Of a stretch of DNA of 64,000 nucleotides, positions 60,492 to 64,000 are shown piece after piece. Origin of the DNA: Streptomyces akebiae (lineage in GTDB: Bacteria > Actinomycetota > Actinomycetes > Streptomycetales > Streptomycetaceae); contig NZ_CP080647.1 of assembly GCF_019599145.1 (NCBI RefSeq), forward strand, positions 5,890,001 to 5,954,000. The letters are read 5' to 3'. Under the pieces are notes generated by a model, which did not search any database, was not told the origin of the DNA, and saw nothing but the letters and a program-made list of their open reading frames with translations. Positions within the stretch are counted from its first letter, which is position 1, and every line of letters starts with the position of its first letter. A program made the position numbers and the translations under genes.

Positions 60492-60554
60492 ACGAAACGG
60501 TTTCGTTTTCTTCGGCTCCCGGGGTATCTTCTTAAGCGTACGAAACCGTTTCGT
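60492..60554. promoter_or_regulatory. two mirror-image 15-bp operators flanking a promoter
   Basis: ACGAAACGGTTTCGT (60492-60506) and ACGAAACCGTTTCGT (60540-60554) are exact reverse complements of each other and near-perfect palindromes (centres 48 bp apart). TATCTT (60525-60530) between them could be a -10. Typical of a TetR repressor that loops or blocks the promoter. Confidence 0.85.
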
Positions 60555-60652
60555 TCGGGAAGCGGGAGCGTCCGGCCGGTGTCATTCGTGCCATGCCGTA
60601 CGGCCGGTAGCCTTGTCGCCTCGAACGGCAACCTGGAAGCAAGGGGAGTGGG

Positions 60653-61258
60653 ATGACTGAGACCGCGACGGCGCGCCGCAGTCGGATCACGCCCGAGCGC
60701 GAGGCCGAGCTCTACGCGGCCGTCCTCGACCTGCTCCGCGAGGTCGGCTACGACGCCCTCACCATGGACGCCGTGGCCGCCCGCACCCGGTCCAGCAAGG
60801 CCACCCTCTACCGCCAGTGGGGCGGCAAGGCCGAGCTCGTCGCGAAGGCGATGCGGCACAACAAGCCGGGTGTCGACATCGGCTCGGTCGACACCGGATC
60901 CCTGCGGGGCGACCTGCACGCTCTGGTGATGAGTACCGATGACTGCGCCATGGAACAGAACAACGCGCTGATGCGGGGTCTGGCCATGGCGGTGCACGGA
61001 AACCCCGACCTGCTGAAGGCCTTCCGTGAACTGATCATCGAGCCGGAGATGCTGGAGATCCGCCGCGTGGTGCAGCGCGCCGTCGACCGGGGTGAGGTCC
61101 GTCCGGACAACCCCGCCGTCGACTACGTGGTGCACATGTTCGTCGGCGCCTTCGTCGCACGGGGCATGATCGAGAACCAGCCGCCCACGCAGAGCTTCCT
61201 CCGGTCGTACCTCGACGCCGTGGTCCTCCCCGCTCTCGGCGTCTCGACCTCCCTGTAG
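60653..61258 (+). CDS. TetR family regulator
   Basis: 201 residues from the ATG at 60653. HTH: LTMDAVAARTRSSKATLYRQ (about 37-56); C-terminal TetR_C-like half. The upstream operators are described separately. It is followed on the same strand by an MMPL transporter (154 bp away), so export of a lipid-like compound may be the regulated function; tricorn protease is divergent. Confidence 0.93.
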   Translation: MTETATARRSRITPEREAELYAAVLDLLREVGYDALTMDAVAARTRSSKATLYRQWGGKAELVAKAMRHNKPGVDIGSVDTGSLRGDLHALVMSTDDCAMEQNNALMRGLAMAVHGNPDLLKAFRELIIEPEMLEIRRVVQRAVDRGEVRPDNPAVDYVVHMFVGAFVARGMIENQPPTQSFLRSYLDAVVLPALGVSTSL

Positions 61259-61412
61259 TTCCCCGCAGTTCGGCACGTACCCGTCCGACCCCGCTCATGT
61301 CGTCGGGCTGATCACCCCCACCCTGCCCCGCCCTGCCTCCTTCCTCCCCACGGCACGGGCTGATCCGTCCTGCCCTCAAGCACCTCCACGACCTGAACGG
61401 GAGTACGCCCCC
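61259..61412. other. 154-bp spacer between TetR and the MMPL gene
   Basis: Pyrimidine-rich, no gene and no clear promoter hexamers or hairpin. Co-transcription from the TetR promoter is possible. Confidence 0.4.
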
Positions 61413-63764
61413 GTGGCCACATTCCTCTACAAGCTGGGTCGACTCGCCTTCCGGCGACGACACTTCGTTGCCCTGATCTGGGTGGCCCTGCTGACGCTCG
61501 CGGGCGTCGGCGCCGCCACCGCGCCCGCCGCGGGCTCGACCTCCTTCTCCATCCCCGGGACCGAGGCCCAGAAGGCCTTCGACCTGCTGGAACAGCGCTA
61601 CCCCGGGATGAGCGCCGACGGCGCCACCGCCCGGGTCGTCTTCAAGGCGCCCGAGGGCGAGAAGATGGCCGACGCCGCCAACAGGGCGATCGTCGAGAAG
61701 ACCGTCGGCGAACTGGGCGACGGCTCCGAGGTCGTCTCCGTCAGCGACCCCTTCACCACCAACGCGGTCAGCCGGGACGGCACGATCGCCTACGCCTCGG
61801 TGACCTACAAGGTCCCGGCCATGGAGCTGAAGGACTCCTCCAAGGAGGCTCTGGAGGCCACCGCGCACAAGGCGCAGGACGCCGGGCTGACCGTCGAGAT
61901 GGGCGGTGACGCCCTGCAGGCCGAGCCCGAGACGGCCGTCGCCGGCGAGATCATCGGCCTCGCCATCGCCGCCGTCGTCCTCGTCGTCACCCTGGGCTCG
62001 CTCGTCGCCGCCGGGCTGCCGCTGCTGACGGCCATCATCGGCGTCGGTATCGGCGTCTCCACCATCACCGCCCTCGCGAGCGCGCTCGACCTCGGCGACA
62101 CCACCTCCACCCTCGCCCTGATGATCGGCCTCGCGGTCGGCATCGACTACGCGTTGTTCGTCGTCTCCCGCTACCGCTCCGAACTGGCCGAGGGCCGGGA
62201 GCGCGAGGAAGCGGTCGGCCGGGCCGTCGGCACCGCCGGCTCGGCGGTGGTCTTCGCGGGACTCACGGTCGTGATCGCGCTGGCCGGTCTCGCGGTCGTC
62301 AACGTCCCGATGCTGACCAAGATGGGTCTCGCGGCGGCCGGAACGGTCGTCATCGCGGTCCTCATCGCCCTCACCATGATCCCGGCGCTGCTCGGTTACG
62401 CGGGCCGCAAGGTCCGGCCGGCCGACCAGAAGGGCGGACTGCTGGGCCGCCGCAAGGCGAAGAACTCCGCCGGTGCCTCTGCCGAGGGCTCCGCCGGGAA
62501 CTCTGCCGAGGGCTCCGCCGAGGGATCCTCCGGGGGTTCCGCCGGGAGCTCAGCCGGGGGTTCCTCCGAGGGCTCCGCCGTGGTCAAGCCCAGCCTGGGC
62601 ACCCGCTGGGCGAGCTTCGTCGTCCGTCGTCCGGTCGCCGTGCTGCTGTTCGGCGTGGTCGGCCTGGGCGCGATCGCGCTGCCGGTCACCCAGCTCGAAC
62701 TGGGCCTGCCCGACGACGGTTCGCAGCCGACGTCCACCACGCAGCGCCGGGCGTACGACCTGCTCTCCGAGGGCTTCGGGCCCGGCTTCAACGGCCCCCT
62801 GATGGTCGTCGTCGACGCCCAGGACAGCGCGTCCCCGAAGGCCGCCGCCGACGCGGTGACCGACGGGATCAAGGGCCTTGAGGACGTCGTGACGGTGACC
62901 CCGGCGACGTTCAACAAGGCCGGTGACACCGCGATGATCACGGTGATCCCGGAGTCCAAGCCGTCCTCGACGCAGACCGAGGACCTGGTGCACGCCATCC
63001 GTGACGCGGGCGCCGGCGTGGCGGCCGACACGGACGCGAAGGTGCTGGTCACCGGCGCCACCGCGATGAACATCGACTTCTCGCAGAAGCTCACCGACGC
63101 GCTGGTCCCGTATCTGGCGCTGGTGGTGGGTCTCGCCTTCCTCCTGCTGATCGTGATCTTCCGGTCGATCCTGGTGCCGCTGAAGGCGGCCCTCGGCTTC
63201 CTGCTCAGCGTGCTGGCCGCGCTCGGTGCCGTGGTCGCGGTCTTCCAGTGGGGCTGGCTGGCGGGGCTCATCGGGGTCGAGGAGACCGGCCCGATCATGT
63301 CGATGATGCCGATCTTCATGGTGGGTGTCGTCTTCGGTCTGGCGATGGACTACGAGGTGTTCCTCGTGACCCGGATGCGCGAGGCGTACGTCCACGGCGA
63401 GAACCCGAACCAGGCCGTGGTGACGGGCTTCAGGTACAGCGCCCGGGTGGTGGCGGCCGCCGCGGCGATCATGATGGCGGTCTTCGCCGGCTTCATCGGC
63501 TCCGGCGAGTCGATGATCAAGATGATCGGCTTCGGACTCGCCATCGCCGTCTTCTTCGACGCGTTCGTGGTCCGCATGGCCATCGTCCCGGCCGTCCTCG
63601 CCCTCCTGGGCGACAGGGCCTGGTGGCTGCCGAAGTGGCTCGACCGCGCGCTGCCCAACGTCGACGTCGAGGGTGAGGGCCTGCGGGCGCACGACGACGC
63701 GGCGGGGAAGCGGGCCGAGGACGACGAGGACGAGGACGAGGACAGGACGCTGGTCCGCGTCTGA
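61413..63764 (+). CDS. MMPL family (RND-type) transporter
   Basis: 783 residues from the GTG at 61413. Two MMPL halves, about 12 membrane segments. The RND-type motif GLAVGIDYALFVVSRYRSEL (TM4 region of half 1) and VVFGLAMDYEVFLVTRMREA (half 2) carry the proton-relay Asp residues. A Ser/Gly/Ala/Glu linker (about 350-390) built from repeated SAEGSAG units separates the halves. The tail is Asp/Glu-rich. It exports lipids or other amphipathic molecules by family. Downstream of a TetR gene. Confidence 0.94.
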   Translation: MATFLYKLGRLAFRRRHFVALIWVALLTLAGVGAATAPAAGSTSFSIPGTEAQKAFDLLEQRYPGMSADGATARVVFKAPEGEKMADAANRAIVEKTVGELGDGSEVVSVSDPFTTNAVSRDGTIAYASVTYKVPAMELKDSSKEALEATAHKAQDAGLTVEMGGDALQAEPETAVAGEIIGLAIAAVVLVVTLGSLVAAGLPLLTAIIGVGIGVSTITALASALDLGDTTSTLALMIGLAVGIDYALFVVSRYRSELAEGREREEAVGRAVGTAGSAVVFAGLTVVIALAGLAVVNVPMLTKMGLAAAGTVVIAVLIALTMIPALLGYAGRKVRPADQKGGLLGRRKAKNSAGASAEGSAGNSAEGSAEGSSGGSAGSSAGGSSEGSAVVKPSLGTRWASFVVRRPVAVLLFGVVGLGAIALPVTQLELGLPDDGSQPTSTTQRRAYDLLSEGFGPGFNGPLMVVVDAQDSASPKAAADAVTDGIKGLEDVVTVTPATFNKAGDTAMITVIPESKPSSTQTEDLVHAIRDAGAGVAADTDAKVLVTGATAMNIDFSQKLTDALVPYLALVVGLAFLLLIVIFRSILVPLKAALGFLLSVLAALGAVVAVFQWGWLAGLIGVEETGPIMSMMPIFMVGVVFGLAMDYEVFLVTRMREAYVHGENPNQAVVTGFRYSARVVAAAAAIMMAVFAGFIGSGESMIKMIGFGLAIAVFFDAFVVRMAIVPAVLALLGDRAWWLPKWLDRALPNVDVEGEGLRAHDDAAGKRAEDDEDEDEDRTLVRV

Positions 63765-63845
63765 GGCGCGAGGAGGACCGCCGGTGAGGGCCCGTGGGGA
63801 CGGGCGCCCTCACCGGCTCTCGCGTGAACCGGGTAAGCATGGCGG

Positions 63846-64000
63846 GTGACCGAAGACACCGAAGACACCGAAGACACCGAAGACACCGAAGACACCGAAG
63901 AGACCGAAGAGACCGAAGAACTCGGGGACTTCGAGAAGTTCGTCGAGATCGGCGAGTTCGTCGAGATCAGCGAGCCCGAGGGAACTCATGACGACCGCGT
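63846..64000 (+). CDS. acidic protein with N-terminal Thr-Glu-Asp repeats (cut by window end)
   Basis: Visible 51 residues from the GTG at 63846: a run of ACCGAAGAC nonanucleotides (five copies, then ACCGAAGAG variants) encodes TED TED TED ... TEE, followed by a GDFEKFVEIGEFVEISEPEG stretch. Very acidic start, then a possible helix. The rest is beyond the window. No family recognised. Confidence 0.6.
   Translation, partial: MTEDTEDTEDTEDTEDTEETEETEELGDFEKFVEIGEFVEISEPEGTHDDR

Overview
The window is high-GC actinobacterial chromosome, almost certainly Streptomyces. Support: codons ending in G/C throughout, many GTG starts, several probable leaderless genes, an intact hrdD-type sigma factor, a fruR-fruK-fruA operon, and a Glp/GlpR(SepX) cell-division neighbourhood. 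I recognise the order hrdD ... fruRKA ... L,D-transpeptidase ... mscL ... galU-moeA-moaC-mog-rimJ-sepX from other Streptomyces core chromosomes. That recognition is from memory, not from a search.

Layout. 1-5.4 kb: accessory enzymes and regulators (an HSL-type esterase cut by the window edge, two SDRs, TetR, LysR) with poorly coding spacers. 5.4-8.4 kb: an ABC-2 exporter operon (ATPase plus two permeases). 8.4-16.2 kb: TetR, a fused double-IclR regulator, a secreted M6 metalloprotease, a TetR/DHA2-MFS pair and a MarR. 16.4-21.1 kb: a LigB/DODA-type dioxygenase, a DUF1330 protein, a PAT-like acetyltransferase, hrdD behind a consensus SigR promoter, and a WYL regulator. 21.2-27.1 kb: a second DHA2 efflux pump, then fruR-fruK-fruA. 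27.3-35.5 kb: envelope and housekeeping genes (small membrane protein, internally duplicated DUF6227-like protein, L,D-transpeptidase lipoprotein, P1 peptidase, LtrA, MscL, SAF-domain protein, MTA phosphorylase, CIRCE-controlled FmdB/Ruc-like zinc-ribbon protein). 35.6-41.8 kb: MFS transporter, cation/H+ antiporter, membrane-anchored penicillin-acylase-family enzyme. 41.9-48.2 kb: 5-FTHF cyclo-ligase, galU, moeA/glp, moaC, mog, rimJ, sepX/glpR. 48.4-51.2 kb: tRNA-Ala(CGC), small genes, xthA and a decayed serine-recombinase fragment. 51.2-55.4 kb: MerR divergent from an operon of flavin monooxygenase, alpha/beta hydrolase and SDR. 55.5-64 kb: a repeat-rich small protein, HxlR with a divergent F420/NADP-type reductase, tricorn protease, TetR with two mirror-image operators, an MMPL transporter, and the start of an acidic repeat protein.

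Themes. Many regulator/effector pairs have readable palindromes between them. Stress control is visible twice: a SigR-type promoter at hrdD and a CIRCE element at the FmdB-like gene. Tandem DNA repeats run through the stop codons of three unrelated genes. I saw no CRISPR array, no intact IS element and no biosynthetic megasynthase. The only mobile-element trace is the recombinase remnant. The least described unit here is the MerR-monooxygenase-hydrolase-SDR cassette, which resembles the start of the mycobacterial mymA operon.
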